Source of the DNA: Abditibacteriota bacterium
GTDB lineage: Bacteria; Armatimonadota; UBA5829
NCBI GenBank assembly: GCA_017552965.1
Contig: JAFZNQ010000112.1
Span: 1-45,652 of the forward strand
Direction of reading: 5' to 3'
DNA length: 45,652 nt
In this document: in pieces, positions 8,259 to 18,000 of the stretch
Layout: each line of letters begins with the position of its first letter
How positions within the stretch are numbered: position 1 is the stretch's first letter
Translations under genes and position numbers: made by a program
Notes under the pieces: model-generated
What the model was told of the DNA's origin: nothing
Database searches by the model: none
What the model saw: only the letters and a program-made list of their open reading frames with translations

Positions 8259-10295
8259 ATAAAAAAGATATTCATATTTTTGCTGGTGGCCGCGGGGCTT
8301 TTGCTGATATTCAAAGGCGACGCCATCTTCGGCGGGATGGGAGCGCCCAGCAAGAACATATCATATTCCCGCGCTCTGGACATCATTGAGTCCGGAGCGG
8401 TGTCCGGCGCCGCGTTCAAAAAGGATACGCTGGTGCTGGAGACCACCAAGGGGGACAAATACACTGCCAATATGGATGCGGCGGCGCCCGAGGAGAGGGC
8501 CCGCCTGCATACGCTGCTGCAAAAGCAGAAGGTGAGCTACAAGATAGAAAAGCCTCCCATCACCGACATGATATGGACCATAGTGGTGTCGGTGATACTG
8601 CCTGTGGCCATGCTGCTGTTTTTCTGGATGTTCATCATCAGAAGCCAGCAGGGCGGCGGCTCTGCCATGAACTTCGGCAGGAGCAAAGCCAAAAAGATAG
8701 AGGACAACGGCCAAAAGGTCACCTTCAGCGACGTGGCCGGCATAGACGAGGCCAAGACCGAGCTGGGCGAGGTGGTGGACTTCCTGAGAGACGCCAAGAA
8801 GTATCAGAAGCTGGGCGCCAGGATCCCCAAGGGCATACTGCTCCTGGGACCTCCGGGCTGCGGCAAGACCCTGCTGGCCCGGGCCATAGCCGGCGAGGCC
8901 AAGGTGCCCTTTTTCTACATATCGGGCTCCGATTTTGTGGAGATGTTCGTGGGCGTAGGCGCCAGCCGCGTGAGGGACCTCTTCAACAATGCCAAGGAGA
9001 GCAGGCCCTGCCTGGTGTTTATCGACGAGATAGACGCGGTGGGCAGGCACAGAGGCACCGGCATAGGCGGCGGCAATGACGAAAGGGAGCAGACTCTCAA
9101 TCAGCTGCTCATAGAGATGGACGGCTTTGAGACCAATTCCGGCGTCATCCTGGTGGCCGCCACCAACCGCCCGGACGTGCTGGACCCCGCCCTGCTCCGC
9201 CCCGGCCGTTTTGACCGGCAGATCACGGTGGATCTGCCCGACGTGAAGGGCAGGGAAAAGATACTGCTGGTCCACGCCAAGAACAAGCCCCTGGGAGATG
9301 ACGTGGATTTCAAGACTCTGGCAGCCAGGACCGCCGGCTTTTCCGGCGCGGAGCTGGCCAACCTGGTCAACGAGGCGGCCCTGCTGGCAGCCCGTCTCGA
9401 TCAGAAGGAGGTCACCGCCGCCAACTTCAGCGAGGCCATCGACAAGGTGCTGGCGGGACCGGAGCGCAAGAGCATGACCCTCAACCCGGAGGAAAAGAAG
9501 ATGACTGCCTATCACGAGGCGGGCCACGCCATAGTCATAGAGACTCTGGCCGCCGGGGACAAGGTGCAGAAGGTGTCCATCATGCCCAGAGGAAGGGCGC
9601 TGGGCCTGACCTGGCATACTCCTCAGGAGGACCGCTACACCCAGACCCGCTCCGAGCTGCTGAACCGGGTGTGCGGCCTGCTGGGCGGCAGGGTCACCGA
9701 GGCCATGGTCTATGACGAGATCACCACGGGAGCCGCCAACGATCTGGAAAGGGCTTCCGGCATCGTCCGGACCATGATATGCGAGCTGGGCATGAGCGAG
9801 AACCTGGGGCCCATAGTCTTTGGCAAGCATTCCGGCAACCCGTTCCTGGGCAAGGACATCTACGAAAGCCGCAACTATTCGGAGAGCGTGGCCCAGGCCA
9901 TAGACGCGGAGATCAAGCGGATCATAGAGGAGTGCTACGCCCGCACCGAGGAGATACTGCTGGCGCGCAGAGACGCGCTGGACAGGCTGGCCGGCATATT
10001 GGAAGAAAAGGAGACCATAGAGAGGGACGAGTTCCTCTCGGTGGCCTTCCCCGACAGGTATGAGCAGGAATACGGCCGGCCGGGCGACGGCGAGGCCGAA
10101 GCCCCCGCCGCCGGCGAAGCAGAGGCTGCTCCGGAGGAGACGCCTGATGAGGCCGGATGCGGGGCCGCAGAGGTTCCCGAAGAGGCGCAGCCGGCGGACA
10201 GTGACAACGATACAAGCGAGGCCGGATGCGGGGCCGCAGAGGTTCCCGAAGAAGAGCAGCCGGCGGACAATGACAACGATACAAGCGAGGAATGA
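8259..10295 (+). CDS. ftsH: ATP-dependent zinc metalloprotease FtsH
   Basis: A membrane-anchored AAA+ protease of about 678 residues that degrades misfolded membrane and regulatory proteins as a hexamer. Visible features, in order: first membrane helix at the N-terminus, a short periplasmic domain, a second helix (about 104-127, [19 protein letters not shown]), Walker A GPPGCGKT (near 197-204), Walker [10 protein letters not shown] (near 252), second region of homology [20 protein letters not shown], and the zinc-protease site HEAGH (near 419-423). The start is uncertain. A conventional choice is TTG at 8280, but this has no ribosome site and truncates the first helix; the best-placed codon is ATA at 8259. 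The C-terminus carries an acidic tail with a duplicated 23-residue unit. It is followed after one base by pfkA. Confidence 0.95.
   Translation: MKKIFIFLLVAAGLLLIFKGDAIFGGMGAPSKNISYSRALDIIESGAVSGAAFKKDTLVLETTKGDKYTANMDAAAPEERARLHTLLQKQKVSYKIEKPPITDMIWTIVVSVILPVAMLLFFWMFIIRSQQGGGSAMNFGRSKAKKIEDNGQKVTFSDVAGIDEAKTELGEVVDFLRDAKKYQKLGARIPKGILLLGPPGCGKTLLARAIAGEAKVPFFYISGSDFVEMFVGVGASRVRDLFNNAKESRPCLVFIDEIDAVGRHRGTGIGGGNDEREQTLNQLLIEMDGFETNSGVILVAATNRPDVLDPALLRPGRFDRQITVDLPDVKGREKILLVHAKNKPLGDDVDFKTLAARTAGFSGAELANLVNEAALLAARLDQKEVTAANFSEAIDKVLAGPERKSMTLNPEEKKMTAYHEAGHAIVIETLAAGDKVQKVSIMPRGRALGLTWHTPQEDRYTQTRSELLNRVCGLLGGRVTEAMVYDEITTGAANDLERASGIVRTMICELGMSENLGPIVFGKHSGNPFLGKDIYESRNYSESVAQAIDAEIKRIIEECYARTEEILLARRDALDRLAGILEEKETIERDEFLSVAFPDRYEQEYGRPGDGEAEAPAAGEAEAAPEETPDEAGCGAAEVPEEAQPADSDNDTSEAGCGAAEVPEEEQPADNDNDTSEE
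10149..10286 (+). repeat. Two tandem 69-bp units encoding the FtsH acidic tail
   Basis: The units start at 10149 and 10218 (GAGGCCGGATGCGGGGCC) and differ at only a few bases. Each encodes 23 residues beginning [12 protein letters not shown]. The unit length is a multiple of three, so copy number can change without loss of frame. Confidence 0.9.
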
Positions 10296-10296
10296 C

Positions 10297-11283
10297 ATGA
10301 AAAAGATAGCAGTTCTGACCAGCGGAGGCGACGCCCCCGGTATGAACGCCGCCGTCCGGGCGGTGGTGCGAGTGGGTATATCCTTTGGGGCCGACGTCTA
10401 TGGGATATACAACGGCTACAAGGGCCTGATGGAAGGAGACCTGCGGCAGTTCTCGGCCAAGGACGTTTCGGACCTTTCGCGCAAGGGCGGCACCATCCTG
10501 GGCTCTGCCCGGAGCAAGGAATTCATGACCGAGGAGGGCTTCAAAGAGGCTCTGCGGATCATCAAGGGCTATGAGCTGGACGGTCTGGTGGTGGTAGGCG
10601 GCGACGGTTCGCTGCACGGGGCCCAGCGCCTGTCGGAAAGCGGCGTGAACACCATGGGCATACCCGCTTCCATCGACAACGATCTGGCCTTTACCGATTA
10701 TTCCATAGGCGTGGATACGGCCCAGGATACCATCATAGAGGCCATAGACAAGATCAAGGACACCGCTTCTTCTCACAGGCGGGGCTTTGTGATAGAGGTC
10801 ATGGGCAGGGCCCACGGCTTTTTGGCTCTGTCCACGGCAGTCGCCTGCGGAGCGGAAATGGTCATCCTCCCCGGCGACGACCTGACAAACCCTCAGCGTC
10901 AGGAGCAGATCGTGGACGAAGTCAACAGATACTACGTCCGCAAGAAGCCCAACTTCATCTGTGTGCTGGCGGAGGGAGCCTCCGGGCCGGACTGCAACGC
11001 GGTGGATATCCTGGCTGACCTTATCAGCCGGGCCGGCTATGACTGCCGCAAGACTATACTCGGTCACGTCCAGAGGGGCGGGACCCCTACCTGCAACGAC
11101 AGGAACCTGGCCACCATCATGGGCTTTGCCGCCACGAAGGCTCTGCTGAACGGAGATACCGGGAAGATGGTGGGCCTGAAGGGAAGAGAGGTGCTGCTGA
11201 CCCCCTATGAGGAGGTCTTTGCCGCCTCCATGGACCTGCCTGCGGAAATGCTGGACAAGGTGCGGCTCCTGTCGGTCTATTAG
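10297..11283 (+). CDS. pfkA: ATP-dependent 6-phosphofructokinase
   Basis: A 328-residue cytoplasmic glycolytic enzyme phosphorylating fructose 6-phosphate. Family motifs: TSGGDAPGMNAA at the N-terminus (nucleotide site), VVGGDGS, PASIDND (catalytic Asp region; E. coli has TIDND), MGRAHGFLA and HVQRGG. The Gly in GGDGS and the absence of the GGDD/PKTIDND pair favour ATP rather than pyrophosphate as donor. The ATG at 10297 is one base after the ftsH stop, with GAGG overlapping the end of ftsH. An open frame continues upstream to 10060 but is only the shadow of ftsH. Confidence 0.95.
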   Translation: MKKIAVLTSGGDAPGMNAAVRAVVRVGISFGADVYGIYNGYKGLMEGDLRQFSAKDVSDLSRKGGTILGSARSKEFMTEEGFKEALRIIKGYELDGLVVVGGDGSLHGAQRLSESGVNTMGIPASIDNDLAFTDYSIGVDTAQDTIIEAIDKIKDTASSHRRGFVIEVMGRAHGFLALSTAVACGAEMVILPGDDLTNPQRQEQIVDEVNRYYVRKKPNFICVLAEGASGPDCNAVDILADLISRAGYDCRKTILGHVQRGGTPTCNDRNLATIMGFAATKALLNGDTGKMVGLKGREVLLTPYEEVFAASMDLPAEMLDKVRLLSVY

Positions 11284-11288
11284 GGCCC

Positions 11289-12359
11289 ATGAAGACTCTG
11301 CCCTGTGTCATAATCATGCTGCTGATCCCCGCCGCACTGTGCGCGGCGGGTTTCTTTGATCCCGATTACGTGGGCGCCCTCTACCGGGACGCCTCCGAGC
11401 AGCTCCTGAGTCTGGAGGGCGAAAGGAACACGGTCTATACGCCTGCCGGCGCCGCCCTGTGCGGCGCCCTGCTGTGCGTGGGAGCCTCCGAGGAGGAAGC
11501 GGCAGCCTGCGCCGCCGCCTTTGGCCTCGGCAGCGATGCTCTCATAGAAAACAGCGTCAAGGCGCTCTCTTATCTGGACAAGCCGTCCCTCAAAAAGCAG
11601 CAGGTCTTTTTCTCCGGCGCCCTGTGGTACCGGAAGGGAGCCCGGCTGTCTCCGGATTACGCAAAGGCCCTGGAGAGCTTTTTCGGGCCCAGGGCCCTCG
11701 CCTATGAAGCGGGAGAGGAACTGAGCCGGTTTTTTGAGGAGCTGTCTTTGCGGGGAGGCGAGGAGGCCGACGCCGTGAGCCTGCTGGCCTGCGGCGCAGC
11801 GGCAAAGCCCCGGTGGACCACCCCTGCCGGCGCCTCGCGGGTGGACTATTTCCTGCCTTATATAGGCGAGCGGAGAGCGCTGGTGTATTTTGCCGCCGCA
11901 GTGAGGGCCCGGTATTATGAGACGGAGCGCAGCTTCTTTGTGTCTATGCCCTTTGCGGGAGACGCCATGCGGCTGGATATATACTGCTCCGAGTCACGCC
12001 TGCAGCTGCTGGAGGCGGTCAGAAGCCTGGGCAAGGGAGGGCTCCCGTCGGACAACACTTCGGAGAGGGACCTCCTGGTCTATATGCCCGGCACGGTCAT
12101 CGAAAGCCGGGAGGAGCCCCTGGAGAGGCTGGGCGCAAAGGGCCTCAGGACTCTGGGCTACAGCCATATACTGGGCAAAAGGCCCATGCCGGTGGACGAT
12201 CTCATAGCCAAGGGGGCCCTGACCCTGGAGCCCGGGGAAGACGGGGAGGCCCCGGCGGCAGCCGCCGAGCTGTCTCTTTGCCGGCCCTTTGTGTTCGTGG
12301 TAAGAGACGAAAAATACGGCCTGCCGCTGATGGCGGGCGTGTGCGCGTCGTGCAAATAG
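11289..12359 (+). CDS. Exported degenerate serpin-like protein
   Basis: A 356-residue protein with a signal peptide (MKTLPCVIIMLLIPAALCAAG). Serpin-family traces: YTPAGAALCGALLCVGASEEEAAACAAAFG near the N-terminus (serpin 'SP-S-I-ALAML-GA..ET' region), and near the C-terminus a hinge-like EAPAAAAELS followed by RPFVFVVRDEKYGLPLMAGV, which matches the serpin signature PFLFxIRDxxTGxxLFMGR. Only a few residues separate the hinge alanines from RPF, where active serpins have about 15-20 residues of reactive-centre loop. The bait loop therefore appears shortened or lost, and inhibitory activity is doubtful. It lies 5 bases after pfkA within the operon and has a weak ribosome site. The family call rests on the two ends and the length. 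Confidence 0.65.
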   Translation: MKTLPCVIIMLLIPAALCAAGFFDPDYVGALYRDASEQLLSLEGERNTVYTPAGAALCGALLCVGASEEEAAACAAAFGLGSDALIENSVKALSYLDKPSLKKQQVFFSGALWYRKGARLSPDYAKALESFFGPRALAYEAGEELSRFFEELSLRGGEEADAVSLLACGAAAKPRWTTPAGASRVDYFLPYIGERRALVYFAAAVRARYYETERSFFVSMPFAGDAMRLDIYCSESRLQLLEAVRSLGKGGLPSDNTSERDLLVYMPGTVIESREEPLERLGAKGLRTLGYSHILGKRPMPVDDLIAKGALTLEPGEDGEAPAAAAELSLCRPFVFVVRDEKYGLPLMAGVCASCK

Positions 12360-12369
12360 AGGAGGACCC

Positions 12370-12987
12370 ATGATATCAAAAGACGTGATCCACGGAGGGA
12401 TGCTGTATGATCCCACCGACAAGGAGCTGATGGAAGAGCAGCTCAGGTATCTGGACAGGCTGTATGACTTCAATCACACCCGGCCTTCCCAGATGGAGGA
12501 GCGCATAAGGTTTATGAAGGAGCAGTTTGCCGAGTGCGGCGAGGACTGCTATATAGAGCCTCCCTTTTACGCCAACTGGGGAGGCAAGAACGTCCATTTT
12601 GGCAACGTGGTCTATTGCAACTTTGGCTGCACCTTCGTGGACGACACCCATATATACGTGGGGGACTACACCAAGCTGGGACCCGGAGTGGTGCTGTCCT
12701 CGGCAGGGCATCCCATACTGCCGGAGCTGAGGGAGAGATCTCTGCAATACAACTTTCCCGTACGCATAGGCCGCTGCTGCTGGCTGGGGGCGGGAGTCAT
12801 CGTGGTCCCCGGGGTCACCATAGGGGACAACTGCGTCATAGGCGCAGGCGCTGTGGTCACCAGGGATATACCCGCCGGCAGCGTGGCTGCGGGAGTGCCC
12901 TGCCGGGTGCAGAGGCCCATCGGAGACAAGGACAGGGAGGTCTATTTCAGAGACAGGAAGATAGACTGGGACAGTCTGAAGCTCTGA
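12370..12987 (+). CDS. Maltose/galactoside-type O-acetyltransferase (hexapeptide repeat)
   Basis: A 205-residue cytoplasmic acetyl-CoA-dependent sugar O-acetyltransferase of the Maa/LacA/NodL group. The N-terminal Mac domain (about 5-60) is followed by left-handed beta-helix hexapeptides (IGDNCVIGAGAVVTRDIPAGSVAAGVPCR). The catalytic His lies in LSSAGHP. The length is typical of the family. GAGGAGG precedes the ATG. It is the last gene of the ftsH operon, 10 bases after the serpin-like gene, and is followed by a strong hairpin. The sugar acceptor cannot be told from sequence. Confidence 0.92.
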   Translation: MISKDVIHGGMLYDPTDKELMEEQLRYLDRLYDFNHTRPSQMEERIRFMKEQFAECGEDCYIEPPFYANWGGKNVHFGNVVYCNFGCTFVDDTHIYVGDYTKLGPGVVLSSAGHPILPELRERSLQYNFPVRIGRCCWLGAGVIVVPGVTIGDNCVIGAGAVVTRDIPAGSVAAGVPCRVQRPIGDKDREVYFRDRKIDWDSLKL

Positions 12988-13001
12988 CACCGCCGCAAAA
13001 C

Positions 13002-13036
13002 ACAGCGGGCCTCGTGTGAGGCCCGCTGTTATTATT
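13002..13036. terminator. Bidirectional terminator between convergent operons
   Basis: A perfect 12-bp stem (ACAGCGGGCCTC 13002-13013, loop GTGT, GAGGCCCGCTGT 13018-13029) lies between the plus-strand acetyltransferase and the minus-strand gene ending at 13046. The plus side continues with GTTATTATTTT and the minus side with TGTTTTGC. Confidence 0.85.
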
Positions 13037-13045
13037 TTCGGAGTG

Positions 13046-14314
13046 TTATTTTACCCGGACCCGGATGACGGGTCTGATCCCCGCCAGAGCCGTGGCTGTG
13101 TTGGCTGATGCCAGGGCTGTTTTTTCCACTCTGCCGTCCTTGGTGACGGCGCAGGCCCTCATGTCGCCCATGCCTTCGGATCTGAGCCACCAGGGGCAGG
13201 TCTGAGGAGCGCCCTGCTTTCTGGCGTATTCGGAAGGGCGGCAGACCCGGGCGTCGTACCTGTTGAAGAAGGACTTGGCTTCGGCTTCCGACAGCAGGGT
13301 GACCCGGTCCTCCGTGTCCTTGATGTCGAGGATGGCGCTGCGCTCCCTGGGTGAAAACGCTGCAAAAAAGAATTCCGCGTTGAGAAAGCCCCGGAGAGTG
13401 CTGTCTTCCCAGGTCACGGGAGGGTAGGCGTTGTGTTCTGCCTTGTAGGCCTTCAGCTCTTCCACGGACTCCTTGTAGGCGTGAAACTTGCCGTAGCCCA
13501 GGGCCTGCTCGCTGAGGAGCAGGGCTTCGGAGCCCTCCTTCTTCAGCACCTGCCAGGTGATGGGCTTGTCCATATAGGCGCCGAAAACGGCTTTGCCGCC
13601 CTTGAGCTCCACGGCTGCCTCTTCTTCCTCTTCTTCCGCGTCTTCTTCGGACCCGTCTTCCCCGTCCTCTTCATAGGTGTTTTCCCGGGGCTTCAGATTG
13701 TCCAGGCATTCCGATATCCCGGCGGCTATGTCGTCCGGGTCCGTGATATATATCACCGGGTTGCCGCCCGCTTCGTACACGTAGCCTGCCACTGCTCCGC
13801 TTTTGAACACGGGGCCGCCGCAGTAAAAGTCCTCCAGAGGCGCTGTCAGGACGGCGCTGTCTTTTGTGACTGCGCCGAGAGTGACGCTCACTGTGACAGG
13901 CTTGCCTTTTTCGGGGTCAAAGCCGGCCGCCGTCAGCACGTCGCCGGTCTTGAGAGACACGCTGCCAAGCTGCAGGGGGCTTTCGAAAGCGCCGGTCAGC
14001 AGGATGGTGTGGCCGCTGTCGGTGAAATTGTAATTGGAGACAGGCCGGCTCTCCTGCCCGATGCGGGCAGTCATCTTCATGTCCTCAAAGCCCACGGCCA
14101 TCTCTCCGTCACCGGAAAAGTCGAGCCATACGCTGTCGGAGGTGACCAGACAGCCGCCGGTCCCCACGAAAAAGCCGCTGACGTCCGTCTTCAGGCCTTC
14201 CTCGTTTTCTATGTGTATCCCCGCAACTGACTTATCAACGTCTGCGTTCAGGTCTGCCATACAGGCTGCCGCAGACAGAATAACAAGCAGGATGCATACA
14301 GTAAATGTTCTCAT
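13046..14314 (-). CDS. Exported pseudo-trypsin-like protein fused to a DUF6273-like domain
   Basis: A 422-residue protein with a signal peptide (MRTFTVCILLVILSAAACMA). Residues of about 25-210 resemble an HtrA/trypsin fold (VSGFFVGTGGCLVTSDSVW, later CGGPVF). The catalytic His position reads Ser (TSDSVW for TNNHVV) and the GNSGGP nucleophile region reads FYCGGP, so normal serine-protease activity is not expected. A Glu-rich linker (about 215-235) leads to a C-terminal DUF6273-like region: ITWQVLKKEGSEALLLSEQAL, TLRGFLNAEFF, TLLSEAEA, WWLRS, GIRPVIRV. It starts within the stop of the AlkD-like gene (ATGA overlap) with CAGGAGAC upstream. Function is unknown, possibly a surface sensor or binding protein. 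Confidence 0.7.
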   Translation of the reverse strand: MRTFTVCILLVILSAAACMADLNADVDKSVAGIHIENEEGLKTDVSGFFVGTGGCLVTSDSVWLDFSGDGEMAVGFEDMKMTARIGQESRPVSNYNFTDSGHTILLTGAFESPLQLGSVSLKTGDVLTAAGFDPEKGKPVTVSVTLGAVTKDSAVLTAPLEDFYCGGPVFKSGAVAGYVYEAGGNPVIYITDPDDIAAGISECLDNLKPRENTYEEDGEDGSEEDAEEEEEEAAVELKGGKAVFGAYMDKPITWQVLKKEGSEALLLSEQALGYGKFHAYKESVEELKAYKAEHNAYPPVTWEDSTLRGFLNAEFFFAAFSPRERSAILDIKDTEDRVTLLSEAEAKSFFNRYDARVCRPSEYARKQGAPQTCPWWLRSEGMGDMRACAVTKDGRVEKTALASANTATALAGIRPVIRVRVK

Positions 14315-15018
14315 TTTTGTCTCCTGTTCTTAAGTGTTCTCAGATATTGTTTTTGCTCCTGGGTTATCCGCCGGCTTTCCAGAGCCTTTTGGATGGCCGC
14401 ATTGTGGACCCGGGGGTCCAGGAGCCTGTCCTCCAGATAGCAGAGGACCGCCCGGTACTGCTTGGCCAGAGCCGTGGCGAAATACCAGGCCGACATCATA
14501 TTTACGTAATATTCCCCGGATCTTATCCCGGCCACCAGGCCGGGGTATTCCGGCAGGAAGGCCTCGTCCAGATAGTGCTGCATCAGCATGCCTATGCCGA
14601 AGCGCACCGTATAGGTCTGGCCGGAGCCCAGCCAGCCCCTGATATGCTCCAAGAGCTCAGGCCTGTGTTTGGCAAAGCATTTGGGCGACAGCTGGTCGCA
14701 GGTGGCCCAGTTGTCTATAAAGGGCAGGAAGCGGCAGGTCCGGGACATGCACAGGCCGTAGTCCCTGGTCTCCGATATGATAAAGGCGTGGAGCTGGTTC
14801 TCGTCAAAATAAGCGTGGGGCAGGGCCTCCAGAAACTCCGCCAGGTCCCCGCGCCCCACAAGCTCCTTTGCCAGGCTCCTCAGCTCAGGGGTCCGGACGC
14901 CTATGATACTTGCCGGCGCCACGGCGGGGATCAGCTTTTGCTGGAAGGCTCCGTAATCCGGGTCTCTCCTCCGGGAGAGCTCCTGCCTTATATAGCCTGT
15001 GATACCGTCTTCTGCCAT
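14311..15018 (-). CDS. AlkD-like HEAT-repeat DNA alkylation repair protein
   Basis: A 235-residue all-helical protein of the AlkD/AlkC-like DNA glycosylase superfamily, which excises bulky or cationic alkylated bases. Family hallmarks: GVRTPELRSLAKEL, FIDNWATCDQLSPKCF, and SGEYYVNMMSAWYFATALAK with the conserved Trp. The ATG at 15018 is one base after the stop of the upstream glycoside hydrolase-like gene; the longer frame only reads into that gene. It overlaps the next gene by ATGA. The DNA-repair function is out of keeping with its secreted neighbours and probably reflects operon packing. Confidence 0.85.
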   Translation of the reverse strand: MAEDGITGYIRQELSRRRDPDYGAFQQKLIPAVAPASIIGVRTPELRSLAKELVGRGDLAEFLEALPHAYFDENQLHAFIISETRDYGLCMSRTCRFLPFIDNWATCDQLSPKCFAKHRPELLEHIRGWLGSGQTYTVRFGIGMLMQHYLDEAFLPEYPGLVAGIRSGEYYVNMMSAWYFATALAKQYRAVLCYLEDRLLDPRVHNAAIQKALESRRITQEQKQYLRTLKNRRQK

Positions 15019-15019
15019 G

Positions 15020-18000
15020 TTATTGCTGCCAGAGGAGCTCCAGCTCCGCTTCCTCGCCAAAGGCGCCTATGCCGTCGGCCACAAGGCGCAGCCTTATGGC
15101 GGAGGGCTGCTCCTTCAGGGTAAAGGAGGCCCGGGCCGTGGCCAGATAGCCTGCCGGCCTGTCCAGAGGGTAAAAGGCCTCGCCTCCGTCCCAGGAGACC
15201 CTCAGCCGGACCCTGCCTGCCCCTTCGTTTTCCCACAGGCAGTCGTCGATATTCGCCATGGTGACGGTGAAGCGGGCGCCGGGCCGGGGCCTCAGGACGC
15301 CGGACTCAATGAGGGTCTCGGCGCCGCAGACGATGCTGTCTATCTCGCTGTCCAGATATTTCACGGGGCCCACGCCTCTGTAGGGTATATTTCCCACTCC
15401 CTCGGGCTTCAGGGTCCGGGTGGTGAGGCCGGTGCCGGGAGTCACCAGCCGGGTGTACTTGCCCTCCTGCAGGCGCTCCGAAACATGCATGGCGTATTGT
15501 TCGAAGAAATCGCCGTAGCCTCTGGCATACAGGTCTCTGTCATACACCAGAGTCTCGTCGGCCTCCCGGGGCCACAGGTCTCCCTTGAGCTGGTCCGCCG
15601 CCCTGTCGGAGAGGGCCAGCAGGGCTCCTCTGGGGGTGAGATCGGGCTCCGCAATGCCGTAGTCCGACCTTTCGTCTATCCTGTAGCCTCCCGGATACCA
15701 CCAGGCAAAGGAGCCGGTAGCGGAGCTGCGGGCCACAAAATCGGCCATGGTCCTGTAGTAGTTTGTCTGATACTGCAGCTTTTTCAGGGCGTCTTCCTGC
15801 CTGTAGCCCAGCTGAGCGGCGCCGATAAACAGGTGGACGCCGTATTCGATCCACACCACGGGCTTGCCTCCGGACACCAGCCGGCACTGGAGATTGGTCA
15901 GCTCTCCCATACCCATATATAAAGACGTGGCTCCCAGGTTGTATCCTTCGGGGCACAGAATGTCCAGATGGCGGGCGCCGGCCTTCATGTCGTAGGGGAA
16001 AATGTGGGCATATACCACCGTGCCGTTGCCGCCGGCCCCGTTCCGGAGCCCCATACAGGTCCAGGGATCGTATTTTCTCAGGTTGCGGACGGACCTCTGC
16101 AGGCCCTTGCCTATCAGGTCGTCCAAAAAGCGGCGGTAGGCGGCTATGAAGGGCAGGCTCTTTGTGTCCGGCTGCCTGATCTGCATGTCGGTGGGGCCGC
16201 CATAGGCCCCGTCGGTGATGGAAGGCGTCCAGCCCAGCAGGGTCAGGGCCGTTTCGGCCGAGCCGTATTCCCGCATGAGCCACCGGTTCCATTTGCCGTC
16301 GAGATGCCTGCGGCTTGCTTCGTCTCCCAGGCTCACTTCCCAGCCCAGATCGTAGCAAAACATGGCTCTGGCCTGTCCCAGGCAGGCCGCCCGGACGAGA
16401 GCCGCTGCCGTTTCTTCACGGACGTCCAGAGGATGGCAGCCCTCCAGAAACAGGTGCGCCTTGATGCCGTATTTTTCGCAGCGCTCCAAAAAGTCTCTGA
16501 TCTGGGGCGCCTCGCTCAGCCTGAGATACTGGGTGCTGACCACGTTGACGTTCATGTCGCTGAGGAGCCGGAGGTCCGCCTCGATCCTGTCGGGGAGATA
16601 CTCGTCGGCAGCCAGCCAGGCGCCTCCTCCCTCCGCCGTTCTCAAAGGCACTCCCGTGGCATACATGGGCCAATAATTGACCCCCACCGGCACCCATTTT
16701 TCATCGCCCTTCCACAGGTGGCCCTCCTCGGACCGGATGATGTGGTCCCAGGCGCGGGACCGGGAGTCAAACACCGAAAAATCCTGGGTGATGCGGTCGG
16801 TCACCTGCCCGTCCTTTTCCAGAGTGATCTCGGCAGTGTAAAAGCCGGGCTCCGACAGGGTGAGAGACGCCGTCTCTCCCGGCTTCACCGTCCGGGTGAA
16901 CACGGGTGTCCAGGGCTCGTCTTTGATGAGTATGCGGACCGAGGCGCCCTCGGCATTGACCGTCCGGGCTCCCACGGTGATCCGTTCCCCGGGCATGTAG
17001 GAAAACCGGGAGGTCCCGGCGCAGAGGAAGCGGGGCCGGTCGGTGAAGCAGTCGGCCAGCCGGTCAACAAGGGCCGGAGCCCCTGCGAGAGCGTCCGGGT
17101 CTATGCCGGCAAAGACCCAGGTCCCGCCGTGAAAGGCGGAGTCTTCCCTGTGAAAGACCGCCTGGGCTGCCATGCCCTTTTCTCTGCCCTTTTCCACGCA
17201 CATGGCCAGGGGCACCTGCCGAAAGGCGCCCCGGTTGTCCAGGCCGTAGCCCTGATTTCTGTAAAAAGGCATGACGGCTTCGCTGACCTCAATGCTGCCG
17301 CCTTCAAAGGTCACGGTGTCGGCGGAGCAGCGATACATATGGACTGCCGGGAAAAAGGCGGGCATTTCCATGGGCTCCCTGATCTCCGGCAGGGAGCCGC
17401 CGGGGATCAGCCTGAGGGCGCCGATATATATATCCTGAGGCTTGCCCGTGGGGGTGGTGGCGGGATAGTCTTCCTCTTCCTGAACGGCGCTCATAATGGC
17501 AAATTCAAAGGAGGCCATGTTGCCCGGGTCCAGCCTGTCTCCCGCGCCGCCTCTCTTGCCGTCTCTGCTGTTGTCCCACATGCCGAAGTCCCGGGGGCTG
17601 ATGACGTAGGTCTTCCATTCTTCGGATAGGGAAATATGGCTGAACCAGCGGGAGCCGTCCTTTTCCCTGATACCCAGAGAAAGGGAGGGGGAATAGCGGC
17701 TGCCCCTGATGCTGACGGCAAACAGAGGGCGCTCCGGCACTTCAAGCTCCGGGAGAGACCCGGTGTAGCTCTCCCAGGTGTCGGCGCCGTCATTGGTGAT
17801 GTGAAAGGCGGGCCTGCCCTCAGGGGAGGCTGTCTCGAAATGGCGTCCGGGAAGGCTGTTGCAGGAAGTGACGGTGAAGCGGGAGATGCTCCCGGGCAAG
17901 GCCGGGTCCGCCAGGGTCACGCCCCCTTCGGAGGAAGCCTTCTGAGCGAGCCCTCCGGCGGGAACGTCCTCATTGCCCAGCCGGACCGTCATTTCCGAAA

